From: Isoperla grammatica
Lineage: Eukaryota; Arthropoda; Insecta; Plecoptera; Perlodidae
Reading direction: 5' to 3'
Length of the DNA stretch: 64,000 bases
Assembly (NCBI GenBank): GCA_945910005.1
Contig: OX246745.1
Coordinates: 12,203,706-12,267,705 of the forward strand
The number at the start of each line of letters is the position of its first letter. The stretch's first letter is position 1. Positions 12,301-24,864 of this stretch are shown one piece after another. The notes beneath the pieces are model-generated. The model was not told the origin of the DNA and did not search any database. It saw only the letters and a program-made list of their open reading frames with translations. Both the position numbers and the translations under genes were made by a program.

Positions 12301-15300
12301 ACATGAACGGTTGTAGACAAGAAAACAGCGTAGTCATTTGGAAGAGTGTATGAATGAAGTATTGATTACATTTCCGTGACAAGTGCGTCTTGTCTGTGTT
12401 GTGAGTGAGGTATTTTATACCCCGCGTTATGCCCACGTCATACCATCCTGCGTGATGCCTCGTTTATAAACTGACAACTTACCAACTTCGAAATAGCTAT
12501 GTTTTTCTTTAATACTTCGAATAAGTTGATTTTAATGAAAACTTCCGAAAGTTTTTTTTAACTTTTCAAAGTTTCACAAATCATTTACTTTTTAATTAAG
12601 AGTGGAATCTGCTTGTTTCACATTACCAGAGGCTATATATTGTGCGTAATATTTTATTTTCATAATTCCAAACAATTTTGTAATGTAGGGTACAGATTCA
12701 TCAATAATATTACAACATGCTATAAACGCTTTTACGGATGACAAACAATTTAGCGTTTTAATGTTATTGTTTAAAGCTACAACCTAATGACTTTATTATA
12801 CTTGAAAGTATAACTGCGGGTACACAGCTGATAAGAGTTTCATACGTGAAAGAATTAAAGTAAAATGTGTCTAAAGTAAATATTGTATCTACGGGTACAT
12901 TAAAATAATTGATTTGAGATTTTTCAGTTTGCTGAAAAGATGTGTTTGAAAGAAGATTGCATTAACTGCGTCATGATACAATATTTGTATTGATAAAACA
13001 TGGAAAGAGATAATCTACACTTTGTTGGCGTTCTTAGAGTTTTCCGCCGTATCGTAAAGGCAGACGTAACTGGTCCTGATAGAAATTTTAACTGGCTGGA
13101 AAAAAGCAAATGAGCGTTTCAACTTAGTTGAATTACTTTTCGATACTTTAGCTCGGGCAAGTGTCAAATAGCTTTATGTTTGTGAGAGAATTTTTTCAAA
13201 ATAATACAATACAATGTAGGATTATACACAAGATTCTATTACAGTGCAAGCTTTTGATACATGTATAATTGTATATAAAATATATAATTTGATATGTCAT
13301 TGCTATATTTAGTTTTTAATTGCTTTTATTATGGGTTGGCAGTCACTCTTTGTGTTTGGAGCTGTGGTTTTTTCTACCAACGCCTATTCATAATTGTATA
13401 TGAATAGAAATATTCAATAATATAATGCCACATGTTTCAAATTATTAAAGCAAAGGTATGAATTATGACTTACAAAGAAATATTGTTCCTATTTATTTCA
13501 TTTGACCGCTGAGAAAAATAGTAAAGTCTCTTTTTGGTTTGACATACGGAGCAGAGATGAACATTCGCAACTCTTTGTGCACAATAACACCTATATTCTG
13601 AAACTATAATGGCTCGGAACATTAGTGAATCTATAATACACGTTTAGGACATCGGTGATCATTTTCACACCAAAAAAATCACTAAATACCCACGGCGGCC
13701 AAGTTGTCTACTAAAACCGTGTGTAATCGGTCCGACATATCGACTGTATAATGGACGTGAAAGGATATAGCGTGTTTCACGTCTTGCATAGATGTACAAC
13801 TAATAATAATGTTAAGTGTAAGTCACGGTAGTTAATGGCCCGTGGCGCAAGAGGCAACTGCAGCCTTTTAGCCCCTCACATATAAACCACACGCACACCC
13901 ACTAACTATACAGTGTCATTGGCACACAACACATAACATGATACTAACTCATGGGTGGAAATAATATGTTCGTCTAAAAATCATTTATAAATGATTGGTT
14001 TTTTAAATTAAAACATTCGTGTAAATAGGATTTTAATAATATGTAATTTGTGTCGACTGGTTTTCTCGCAACCTTTATAAAATGAGTTGCAAGATTCGGA
14101 AATTGTAATTCAACACAATTAAAACGTATTTAATTAATTAAAATCTAGTTAAAAGAACAGCCAGCAGCAATGCAGGCAGTGATGTGCTTTCATTAGGTAT
14201 TTCCATTGAGGTATCAGGCGAAATTCATCTCTTTTAAAACACGTGGTTATTTTTTGTGTGGATCTTGTTTTGATTATCTTATCAAAAATATGAATATATC
14301 AAGTTTATGTTTGGTGTACTCATATTTAGCGGAAAGAAGTGTGTAGCATAGTTGCGGCATACATGACGTTCGTTTTCACTTTTCGATTAAAGTCGGCGTG
14401 CGCATCGGCGAAGACTTTCAATTTGTTGACTAATTGGGCGAATAATCTGTGGTTTAAAATCTGCGCGCTTCAGCAGTGGATGAGATTTAATCTGCCTTGA
14501 TGTTATTTCACATAACTTACTTTTTGGAGATGTCAAGCCAATGGTCAAGCGAATAAATGAAGTTTTATAAATTGTTGCTAACTATTGTGTGGTTTGGAAC
14601 ACATTCCGTTGCTTGTTAAGTTATTAGAACTTTTATAGTTATTGTACTTTTATTGTATTTATTAATATTTGTATTATTATTGTATGAGTCAAACAATATG
14701 AATAATGTTATATTTGCTATCATTATAATATTACATCGTGTCTATAGTGATCAATCGGGTCAAATAAAAGATATTGTATTTATACTAATGGTATATAGAC
14801 ATTAAATAAATAAATAAACTAATTAATAATTTCATTAATATTATTCCGAAAGTACAATTTTAAATGTGTAACTAACAGAACGAATATTCATAAACCATTA
14901 CTGGTTTTAATATGGTCTATGTATATTGTTATATTGGTTTTAATTTTCCTATTAATTTTCATTTACAATTATTTAAATTAAAAATTGCAATTCTATTTAG
15001 ACCGTACAAAATTAAATTCAAAACGCTCACTTGTTTAGACATATACGCAAGTTAAAATATAATCTATAATTTGATTGTGTTGTCTGTGGCTTGGCATGCT
15101 CAATGATGACGTCTAGATGTGCTTTTGCTTGACATTGCAGATCAGTTTTATGATATAAGCTATTATTGGGTTATGAATGCCTTATATACATTTAGTCCAA
15201 AGCTCTTTCTTCCATGAATGTTAGGCCGAAGACGTGTATATTACACTGTACAGTCCGCAGTTGTGCGGTGGCATTACATCCCCAAAAGCCAAAATACAAA

Positions 15301-18300
15301 AAAAAAACAATCCTAAGTTTTGAATAAAGTGTAACATGAAAGTAAGAGAGAGGAAAAACTTGTAAACAACTAAATCATTTCAAAATAATGATTCCAGAGC
15401 ACATAAAAAATAAAACAAAAAATTCAAAAATTTTCCAAATTTTGGAAGATCGGTGCTTGAATACTATCATAACACGAGGCAAATACTTGCAACATTGCAT
15501 TGTGTGCAAACATTACGTTTGGAAACTTTTTTCTCTTGAAAGCACATCGGTCTTGAAATATTTTAACATGTATTTAGCTTTGCAACATCAACTTTCATGA
15601 ATAAAAAATAAATTTATTATTTCATGTAAAAACATTAAATTACAAATGTTGTTGAAACGCCTTAATTAATTAGTAAGTTTTATTTTACATCTCGTATGTT
15701 CACCTTTACAATGAGACAGGTTGTGATCATCATTCTAGAAAAATAATTGTAATTTATCCAATTTCAACACGTCCTTAGTTTAAATCCAAACAGTCTACAG
15801 ACAATATTAGCTTTCAGAGAGCTTTCACATGATCTGCAACCTTTTCGTGTGCTTAATATGCTTTAATTAAGTCGCTAATAAATCAATGAGTTCTAAGTCA
15901 CGTACGGGCATTGAAGGTGGGTGAGGATTTAATAAATGTGCCCCTTCTATACAGATAATAGCAGAAATAAGATGTAGCATCGAAATCAAGGCCCAGAATG
16001 AGTGTAAAACATATTTTTGTAATGTAAACATACGTTCCACCCTATCACCAGGCAATACTATAAATGTTTCTCTCTAACCCTTTTGCGGTGTAGTGATTTT
16101 ATTTAATATTATGATCGGTGGCTTTGTTTGCCTGTAAAAACTACACTTCGAACTGAATCAGGCGGGTACCTCAATGGCAAATTTGAAAAATGTTCCAGAC
16201 TCATACCTTAGTATCACCTGCCATATGACGCTAACAATAACATACACTTCTAACTTCGGTTCTATGGTGTTATGGCTATAGCTGCACTCTGCCGAGTTCA
16301 AATCTCGGTAGAAGAACCTGAGAAAAATTGTTACTCCACATTCTATGGCTATTTAGATTCGCTACGACAAACTTGCACTAAATCCACAATATATCATCCC
16401 CTAGTGTAAAAAAAAAATAAAAAATAAAAAACACTTGTTTACATTTTGGATTGCACATCTGCCGGACTTTCGAGGTCCAGCCCCTCTTCACCTACGACTG
16501 TAAAGGGCTCATCCGGAAGAATGTAAACGATATATTATTCTTCATCATATTGTCAATGAATTCCAATAAAGCGAATACCAGTAATAATTAGCTATAGTAG
16601 TTAACTAAATGCACTTCGATGAAATCATAAAATGTTGGCTTTGATCACAAGAGGGAATTGATGACACTAGAACCGCTATTTAGTATACCTAATGGTCGCA
16701 CATCGCACACTTGAGTGGTATGACGATCAATGAACATCATCCATTCTAGTTAACTGCATCCGATCATCATTATAGTTTTGTAGGAGACTAAAGTGTGTTA
16801 GCCTGAAACCCTAGACCACTTGGAGAAATGGGGCATCGAGATCAAATACACGGAGTGAAATTCTAATACTTTAACCTGGAATAGGATCCTCAAAGTGGTG
16901 GTGTCAATATTCTCATCTTACCCTGCACTGTGATACCTGCGATCTACAGGTTTGTCGATTTTATGACATTTAAATAAATCGTGGGAGTGCTCATCGGATC
17001 TATCAGCTCAAGTGTAAATGATACGTCATTACAAAACCAATAGAATTGCTCTTAGTGCTCTGCTAATACACAGTACTGGAGTTCGGATGATTACAGATTC
17101 GATTCTCGTTACCTGAACTAACAGATTTAGTTGAGGAATAAAGCAGGTTGTAAAACTGTACAACATTAATTTCTTCCCAGCTATCTTATACACCATACAG
17201 GTGTCCTGAAAATATATCTCATTATAATAAAAAAAAAATATGGAATTATTTGAAGTGCGAGAATGTTATAATAAAATGTCCTCATACATTTGAGAGACTA
17301 ATATCTTACATTATTATTTTTATTTACTCGTTTAATGAACTTATTGAGACCTACTTCAACGGCGTCTACTAACGTAACGGCTAAAATATGATCGTTTGCT
17401 AATCTGATTAATGCCCATCAGTTATCGGTATGTTAAAAATGAATAGTTTATTATCGTTTTATTTTGAATGGATTCGTTTGAAATGGTTGGTTTTTGTCTG
17501 CATCATGGGTGTAATTACATTGGGAGTCGACTCCTCTCTCGAGTAGATAGTTGTAACAATTAGTTAATGGTGATGTTTTTGCGCAAAGTTTCATATACTT
17601 ATGGCTGTAAAATGCTGCAATCGAAACCATGTGCACATACACATATTGAAGCTTGGCACTACAAAAACTTTCATTATAATAATGTGTCATGAGTGCATGA
17701 ATAACATATCCTTAATTATGATGTACAAACAAGTATGTATGGCATTTCTAATAGTTTGAGTGCATGTCTGAACCGTGTGGAAACTGGCCACATATTAAGT
17801 TCGAATCCCAAGTGAGGATGTTTATTTCGGACACGGCCAAAACTGGAATTAGCAACGAATTCGAGAATTCGGTTCATTAAGATAAACTTGCAGAAACTTC
17901 AACAGTTATCAGTTCCTTAAGTCTTATTATGAAATTATTGTAATCCAGAGCAATTAGAAAATAATCCCTTTACTGATGACAACTGTGTATAAAATATAAA
18001 TGTCTTTAATAATAATAAATGTCTTTCCTATACAGAGTTTACTGACTTAAGAAAACAAAATTTATATTATTATTATTCACAGTTTCGATGTATTCTAGCG
18101 TTTTTGAGAGACTATTGACGCGGTTTTAAAATTGGGACTATCGTAGCGGAATTGCTTTAGTTAAAATTACTTATTAGCTTTCGAGTTTAAAAAGAAGAAC
18201 TTTCATTGTGATAAGCCAGAGGGAGATCTGAAAAAACTAACTAATTTTGCTAAAACTATGCTACAAATGTAATTATAATTATTCAAATGTGTGGTTTAAA

Positions 18301-20139
18301 GAATATATTAACTGAATATATTTGTTATCATTTCAATACGCTTGTAGTACATCTGTCTTTGGAGAATGATAATATCTGCAACCAATAACCAATATAACAA
18401 CTAATTATAAGTACTAACATTAAAACTATGATATCTCTTGTTTTCTATTTAATGAACGTTACAGTTTTTTTTCAAAACTGTTCTGGAACTTTAATTTCAT
18501 AATTGATATTACAACACATAATGCAGATATGCCTCAACATTGTGTTACCTCCAAAAACAGTTCATGCTCTACCTTACCACATGGGACGTAGTAGCAGTAA
18601 CATGTAATTGCATGTTGTCTTACTTTTACTGTATTGTGACCTTCTTTTGAACACGGCAAACCGAAATGTTTATAAGAGTAGAACATTGTTAGAAAATTGC
18701 ATCAACTAGATTTTAAATCCGGATTTAATTTAGTTACAATCATTTAATTAACTATTTTAATTGCACATTTTCATTGTGGGAATTTCTAATTTAGTTTACA
18801 AAAGCATCGAATACAATATTACATACAGATTACAGACTGACATTACAAAGGTACAAAATTCCTCTTTCGTTAGTATTAATACCTCCTACCTCCTTGGGGT
18901 CAGAGAACAATTTTTCAACTTTGCCCAATACGTCATATTTTTTTTTTTAATCTTGCGTTTCTTTTTCTTTTTTTCCTTTTTTTTGAAGGGGGGGGGGGGG
19001 GGGGTAGGCGGGGGAGAACGTGTATACAACATACATGAACGTATCCCTAGATTTTTTAGCCTCATTCAGTGCATTTAATACTCATACATTGTCCAGACAC
19101 AAATAATTTTAAATAATATAAATTAAGTGACCAGACATTACGGTCTGACCGGTACAGTACCGTTTTCAGAACATTTGTACCGTCCAAAAGACTCATTGTA
19201 ACGTTTGTAATTTGAGGAAAAAAATGTCCGGGTATTCCGTCAACACGCTGTCGATTGCAATAGTTCTTGGGGGAAGGGGGTGCAGCAGTAGATGACTCGT
19301 AATGTGCCACACACACAGGTCACCGCATGAGCCAAGACATAAACTGGCTGCTTACGCTGACTCACTCACTGTCCGACAGTCAACATTCTACATCGACGAG
19401 CGGCTGGCGAAATACCACCGGGCATAACATAACTACATAAATGTACACATTCAATCGGTATTTTCATGCCAGAAAGTTGTTTTCTGGATATTTCACGCAA
19501 ATCTAAATTCCTAATAATTCCTCTGGCGGCTGGGGCTCTGCTCCAGACCCCATCCGCGGAGTTCGTATCCTTGCACTTTGGTTGTCCGGGTTTGCAGTTT
19601 TCAAAAAAATTTTCACCTTGAAAATAAACTATAACAATACTCTATTTAACAACCCCAAAATCATACCGAGTCAAAAAATAAGCGAGCTGCGGGGGTTGGG
19701 GGGGGGGGGGGATTCTAAAGATAGTGTTTTTAATTTAATGGCGAGCCTTTTGTTTCAATCGAACACAACGAACACAATTTTGGACCCAATTTAAATTACA
19801 TGTACGTCTACTTTTACCACTGAAACTATTTTTAAATTTTAATAAATCACTGAAATTAAATTTGATATTTGAATTGTGTTGAGGCAGCAGTCAAAATAAG
19901 TTTGGTCTCAAAACAGAATATTCTCCAAACTCTCCGCTGCGCACGTGAGCAAGCAAGGTCATGCACAGATCACTTACTGATTGAGAAGAACCTCAGCCAG
20001 GCGTGGGCTCACCGCTCGCTGCCGGTTTCTTCATAGTTGATCTTTAAAAAAAAAAAGTCTATTTCTCAATTATTTTACATGACAACATAATAAAAAAAAT
20101 ATTTTTACTATCACTGAATCACTTGATAAACGAAATAAA
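9360..20139. other. Gene-free AT-rich sequence with tRNA-like remnants and G tracts
   Basis: No convincing exon. There are possible tRNA-like B-box remnants at about 11460 (minus strand, GGGTTCGAGTCCCAATAC), 16295 (GAGTTCAAATCTCGG) and 17800 (AGTTCGAATCCCAA), all too degraded to call. A 17-base G run lies at 18988-19004 and another long G run at about 19698-19710. Confidence 0.55.
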
Positions 20140-20390
20140 TTTTCTTCGCGCGGAGTATTTGTGACAGATGTGGCTGCGTCTTCTCCTGGGAATAAGCACG
20201 TGGTGACAGACGAGATACGCTGACAGCGCCGTGTCTAGTAGCTTCCGCGCTTGCCCGCACCCGAACACGCAATGACTCGGCCGTCCATGCTTACTCCAGC
20301 CGCCGTCTATCTATCCGGGACACCCGAAGCCACCCGACGAACTAGACGAGCGGGCGTCTCAAACGCGCGGAAAACTATTTCAGTTTAGAA
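20140..20390. other. CpG-dense block in AT-rich desert
   Basis: CpG dinucleotides are frequent here (TTCGCGCGGAG, CCGCGCTTGCCCGCACCCGA, CGCCGTCTATC, CCACCCGACGAACTAGACGAG, AAACGCGCGG), unlike the flanks. There is no open frame or splice pattern that I can call. It could be a promoter or 5' UTR exon of a gene outside my ability to see, or a CpG-rich transposon fragment. Confidence 0.35.
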
Positions 20391-21151
20391 AAAGAGGGAG
20401 AGAAAAAACAATTAGTTGTTTCTTTCTTTTGGCTATTGTGATGAAGGTCGTGTCATGTCAGTCACTACGTCAGAGATATAAAAAATATTTACAAATTATT
20501 TTGAAGGATTCCATTCATTAAAAGTAGAATTACGACAAGAGATTCATTCACGATATTCTTTCGGCGGCCGTAAGTTGAAGGAACCGTGACAAGAACAGTT
20601 CACCAACGAATTCTTTGTAATCGTTTACTTTAGTCTTTCGGCTTAGCGACCAAGCTAATCGAGATGGCTTCAACGCTGCGCACGAGACGTGGTGTGTACT
20701 GCGTTGCATTATTGGTCCTGGTGAACAAACGTGGATCCGTGGTTGAAAGTGGCTCATTAAAGCGTAAACATATTTTGATATTTTGATGGAAATTGCATCG
20801 CGATATTCAAGTTCATAAAATCAGTGAACAGGAATCGAGCGTCGACATTGAATACGAGTCTGCACGACTAAGTTGCTGTGACAAGTGAATATGTGCAGAG
20901 CAAGTTTATTTTGCAAAAGCAGCGGATAGAATGGCGCCAAAACGGAAGACGAGAATGCATATTATCTGAATTTTTTTTTCATAAAACAAAATTTGCATTA
21001 TTGTTTGAAAACGTGCTTTTGCAAGTGTTGGGACTATTGTATTCATAGATGGGCGGTCCGCGAGTACGCAAATCTCCCCCATAAAATAGTAGCCCGCGGA
21101 TGCCAATAGTTTACAAAATACTGGCCTATTTATTTATAAATATATATATTG

Positions 21152-21311
21152 TTAAAATTATAAATACCACGGGTTGTTACGTCACGTTTACTGCACTTAC
21201 TTGTCATAGTGTCCTGAGGACAGAGCACATACGTTGCTCAGAAAAGTCGACTAATATGACAAGTAAGTGCAGTAAACGTGACGTAACAACCCGTGGTATT
21301 TATAATTTTAA
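21152..21311. repeat. Near-perfect palindrome, 57-bp arms, 46-bp spacer
   Basis: The left arm (21152-21208) and right arm (21255-21311) are exact reverse complements. Both include CCACGGGTTGTTACGTCACG and the CACTTACTTGTCATA end. The AT-rich outer edges extend the pairing a few bases with one mismatch. The spacer itself contains GTCCTGAGGAC, a small palindrome. Either a young foldback MITE or a snap-back duplication; no coding potential. Confidence 0.95.
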
Positions 21312-22279
21312 TAATATTAATAGTCACGAAAGTCTAAGTTCAGTAATATATATATATATATATATATCACCGGCCTAAGATAATGTCTAAATAACAGCCT
21401 ATGATAATTCAAAATTGAACCATCCCCCCCCCCCCCCATCCGCCTCATGCGGTATTCGAACCCGCCCGCATCCCTTGGAATTGCATTCGTCCCGAACTTG
21501 TGTTCTTGAAACAAACATCAGCTCATAAGTGTACATCTTTTGGTTTGAATAAAGAACGCAAGTCTTGAATCTCTGTAAAGATATTGTGAAGTAAAGTAGA
21601 TACGGTGTCGTTCCCGTCAATAACGGACCAATCACGGAGTATGAGAACGTCAAAAAGCGTCGACCGATACAATATTTGTTCGTTAGATGCAAATCGACAT
21701 TTTGGGGGACGGTTTGTGTTTCAAGACAACTTCTCTGCGAAATGAGAGGATCTGACTTCTGTGATTGAGATCTCACGAGATCGTCTGTAACTTCTAAACG
21801 TGTGGATATTTTGTTTCAAGAATCCGATTCCTTAGGGAACGACCTCCTGAGGCCCCATTCCTGTATATTTGGGAATAGTGTTTTAAGCGGTAACAAATTG
21901 AACAGGGTAAATTTTAACTATTTTCTCCTGGAACTTGGTACCCATGGTAACAATAACATAAAGATCGTTTAAAACACAAAAAAGCATTGTTAGATTTTTA
22001 CTCTGAATAATATCACAACAATATAACACATGGTTACATTCACTGTATCTTTTAGAAAAAAATTTGGTAGCTATGGATCTAATTTTTCTTTTTTTTTTTT
22101 TAGTTAGAGAACGAATATCTCTAAAGAAAGTAGTGAGACCGTTCAATGTTTAGTTACCTTGTTTCAAAGTTTCAAATTTTGTAACTTGGTCTTCTTTAAA
22201 TTGAATAATTTGCAAAAACTATGATTTTAAAGTTATCCAATTTTCTCCTTACTATATACTCTCTTTTTGATATGGGTTC

Positions 22280-22485
22280 TGTTCAATCGCGACCATCTTT
22301 TCATTAACTTCTTTGTTTTCCTTCTTCTTCTATTTAACTTCTTTTCAATTCATTGTTGTGTTTTATTCTTTGTTGTTATGTGTTCTGTTGTTTATCCATA
22401 GCTCTAGCTGGTTCTTGTAACTATTCTTGTCATTATAAATGAGTTATTTATCGGCTAAATATTATTTCCTTTCATCCGACAAACA
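22280..22485 (+). repeat. Left LTR (206 bp) of miniature LTR element
   Basis: It begins TGTT and ends AACA, is preceded by target-site GGTTC and is identical to 23825-24030. It contains a TATAAATGAG stretch near its 3' end. No hammerhead-ribozyme core was found, which argues against a retrozyme. Confidence 0.92.
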
Positions 22486-22594
22486 TTGGTCAATCTCCGG
22501 GCCGGATACGTAAGTGTTTCATCATCATTTTGCCTCTAGTTCTAAATTACGTGAGTATAAACAATAAATAATACAGTTCATTTTTCGTAGTAAA

Positions 22595-22750
22595 ATGTCT
22601 CGAGCTAACAACAGGGAACTATTCACCTCATCGTCCACAACTACATCCAATCTCATTCAACATCTTATTCTTATTTTCATTGGACTCCATATAACACCTG
22701 ATCCGCACCTTACAACAATGAAGAATAGTGCGTTGCCTTCTGCACGATAG
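22595..22750 (+). CDS. Small ORF (51 aa) inside the miniature LTR element, unrecognised
   Basis: The ATG context is TAAAATGTC, and the frame runs MSRANNRELF to SALPSAR before TAG. It is rich in Ser/Thr and has a short hydrophobic stretch (LIQHLILIFIGL). No retroviral domain is recognisable. It could be a degenerate gag start or chance; it is listed because it is the first ORF after the left LTR. Confidence 0.2.
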   Translation: MSRANNRELFTSSSTTTSNLIQHLILIFIGLHITPDPHLTTMKNSALPSAR

Positions 22751-22994
22751 CATTCTCCGGCTCCGACACTCGCGGTCCTGCACGTTCCTTTTCACCCAGT
22801 GCGCCTCGTAACACGATGAAGACGACCATCTTTAATACCTTCATCGCCACCATCCACGCCCACCATACGTCCTCGGTGTGTTCACTGTTCGTATCCCACA
22901 CACAACGTACGTCTGTTTCACCACTTGGAAAATCGACTTCACCTTCGCCATCGCCTCGGTTTGGCATCGTCTCATTTCCGAAGAAGGCGCAAAT

Positions 22995-23660
22995 CGCTCG
23001 CCTCTGCAGATACTCGCCCGACTGACACCTGCACGGCGCACATCGCTCGCCTCTGCAGATACTCACCCGACTGACACCTGCACGGCGCACATCGCTCGCC
23101 TCTGCAGATACTCGCCCGACTGACACCTGCACGGCGCACATCGCTCGCCTCTGCAGATACTCGCCTGACTGACACCTGCACGGCGCACATCGCTCGCCTC
23201 TGCAGATACTCGCCCGACTGACACCTGCACGGCGCACATCGCTCGCCTCTGCAGATACTCACCCGACTGACACCTGCACGGCGCACATCGCTCGCCTCTG
23301 CAGATACTCGCCCGACTGACACCTGCACGGCGCACATCGCTCGCCTCTGCAGATACTCGCTCGACTGACACCTGCACGGCGCACATCGCTCGCCTCTGCA
23401 GATACTCGCCCGACTAACACCTGCACGGCGCACATCGCTCGCCTCTGCAGATACTCGCCCGACTGACACCTGCACGGCGCACATCGCTCGCCTCTGCAGA
23501 TACTCGCCCGACTAACACCTGCACGGCGCACATCGCTCGCCTATGCAGATACTTTCCTGACTGACACCTGCACGGCGCACATCGCTCGCCTATGCAGATC
23601 CTCGCCCGACTGACACCTGCACGGCGCACATCGCTCGCCTCTGCAGATACTCGCCTGACT
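22995..23660. repeat. 49-bp minisatellite, 13 full copies plus a partial copy
   Basis: The unit starts CGCTCGCCTCTGCAGATACT and ends CTGCACGGCGCACAT, repeating with an exact 49-base step from 22995 to 23632, then a partial copy that breaks up near 23656. Units differ by a few single-base changes (CCCGACTGAC or CCCGACTAAC; CTCTGCAG or CTATGCAG). Most contain a PstI site. As 49 is not a multiple of three, a reading frame cycles through all three unit frames. The minus strand is free of stops in these frames, which is why long open frames appear here. I see no reason to call them genes. Confidence 0.95.
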
Positions 23661-23824
23661 TCTCAACCCCCTACCAGTACACGGACACACATCGCTCATA
23701 ACCAAACATTGTTGCGCCTCGCAGATCACAGATGTTATCACCTCCCATGGAGTCATCACTCGCCCAGTTGTCAAACTCTGTCCTCTACCCACTCAATGAA
23801 GCAGAGCATTCATGGGGGCCGGAA

Positions 23825-24030
23825 TGTTCAATCGCGACCATCTTTTCATTAACTTCTTTGTTTTCCTTCTTCTTCTATTTAACTTCTTTTCAATTCATTG
23901 TTGTGTTTTATTCTTTGTTGTTATGTGTTCTGTTGTTTATCCATAGCTCTAGCTGGTTCTTGTAACTATTCTTGTCATTATAAATGAGTTATTTATCGGC
24001 TAAATATTATTTCCTTTCATCCGACAAACA
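23825..24030 (+). repeat. Right LTR (206 bp) of miniature LTR element
   Basis: It is identical to the left LTR by eye and directly follows a polypurine tract. It is followed by target-site GGTTC at 24031-24035. Confidence 0.92.
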
Positions 24031-24147
24031 GGTTCTTTAACTTTATCTACAAAAAACTTAGATCCATAGCTACAAAATTGACTTAAAATGGCTGAAAAAA
24101 AACGCAACCTTTCAAAGTATTGTTGAGATAACTCTTCTCGATCCAGC

Positions 24148-24864
24148 TATAGGGAACCAAAGTGGGCGTTGACTGGCTCACACGCGTCTCCCGTTCCTAT
24201 CTAAATAAGCCGTACTAGATTTTTCGTAAGCGCTACCGCCTGTACCAGAGAACGTACAAGGTCAAGAAGCAAATGCACATTCTAAGAAACTGTGAAGTTT
24301 CCTCTTTACAATGATATAAAACACTTTTATTAGTCTCAAGTTTATATAGGTATACTTTCGAGTTGAAGTGAACGCTGTTTGTACAGTGCAGTGTTGACAA
24401 ATCTCAAGTAAAAAACGTATGCATATTTTTATAGCCTACGACCGTGACAACAACTTGCACTTGCATAAGCAATCTGTCTACTGTTGCCATGAATTGTCAA
24501 GTACAATAATGTTTCATGGAAATGCCAAAAATATGTTTAAAATTGTATGTTATTGCAACCCGTGAAAACAATCTGGCAACCGCGCTCGGTCGGCAGCCGC
24601 CGAGTCCGCCTAATTTGGTGGTATTTTCGACACATTCACACACATATCTCGTACTAATTTAAATTCGGGCTACGTTCAGTAATCAACTGATAGGTCATAT
24701 TGAGCAGTATGAACTGTCAAATAATGTGATGTAATTTGTTTTCATAACTTTTGCGTGTATCAAAAGATACAGCGAGTTACATTTTGTTCCATGCTTACTC
24801 TTATGGACGCGCGGACCAGTGTGAGCCAAAAACCTTCCCGCCTTCAAAACTTTGGTTCCCTATA
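24148..24864. mobile_element. Non-autonomous DNA transposon with 16-bp terminal inverted repeats
   Basis: The ends are TATAGGGAACCAAAGT and its exact inverse ACTTTGGTTCCCTATA, 717 bases apart. A second shared inner motif (GGCTCACAC / GTGTGAGCC) lies near both ends. The interior has no coding frame. The flanking dinucleotide is TA, so the target duplication is probably TA, but the TA-rich ends make the boundary ambiguous. Superfamily not assigned. Confidence 0.75.

Larger units (their letters stand above)
22280..24030. mobile_element. Complete miniature LTR retroelement (TRIM-like), 1751 bp
   Basis: Two 206-bp direct repeats (22280-22485 and 23825-24030) read as identical. They start TGTTCAATCG and end CCGACAAACA, so they have the TG...CA ends of LTRs. 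The 5 bases before the first copy and after the second are both GGTTC (22275-22279, 24031-24035), the expected target duplication. A purine-rich GGGGGCCGGAA (23814-23824) precedes the right repeat, as a polypurine tract should. A TGG-initiated primer-site-like stretch starts at 22487, but I cannot match it to a tRNA. The 1339-bp interior encodes no gag, protease, reverse transcriptase or integrase. It contains a short ORF and a 49-bp minisatellite. It must be mobilised in trans. Identical LTRs suggest a young insertion. Orientation follows the polypurine tract and is tentative. Confidence 0.9.
22000..24130. repeat. Older foldback element interrupted by the miniature LTR element
   Basis: Sequence left of the insertion (GGTAGCTATGGATCTAA at 22067-22083, with TATCACAACAATAT before it and AGTTAGAGAAC after it) is the inverted, diverged counterpart of sequence right of it (TTAGATCCATAGCTAC at 24058-24073, GTATTGTTGAGATA beyond, TTCTTTAACT before). 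The arms are roughly 100 bases with a spacer of about 160 bases once the LTR element is removed. The exact ends are not resolved. Confidence 0.6.

Noticed and set aside
22995..23660. CRISPR-like array
   Set aside because: Units are contiguous without variable spacers, in eukaryotic DNA.
22710..23792. Several overlapping minus-strand open frames of 70-175 codons with Cys/Arg-rich repeats
   Set aside because: They are different frames of the same 49-bp minisatellite; there is no start context, homology or independent coding signal.
22280..24030. Retrozyme (LTR element with hammerhead ribozyme)
   Set aside because: No CTGANGA...GAAA hammerhead core seen in the LTRs or the 49-bp unit.
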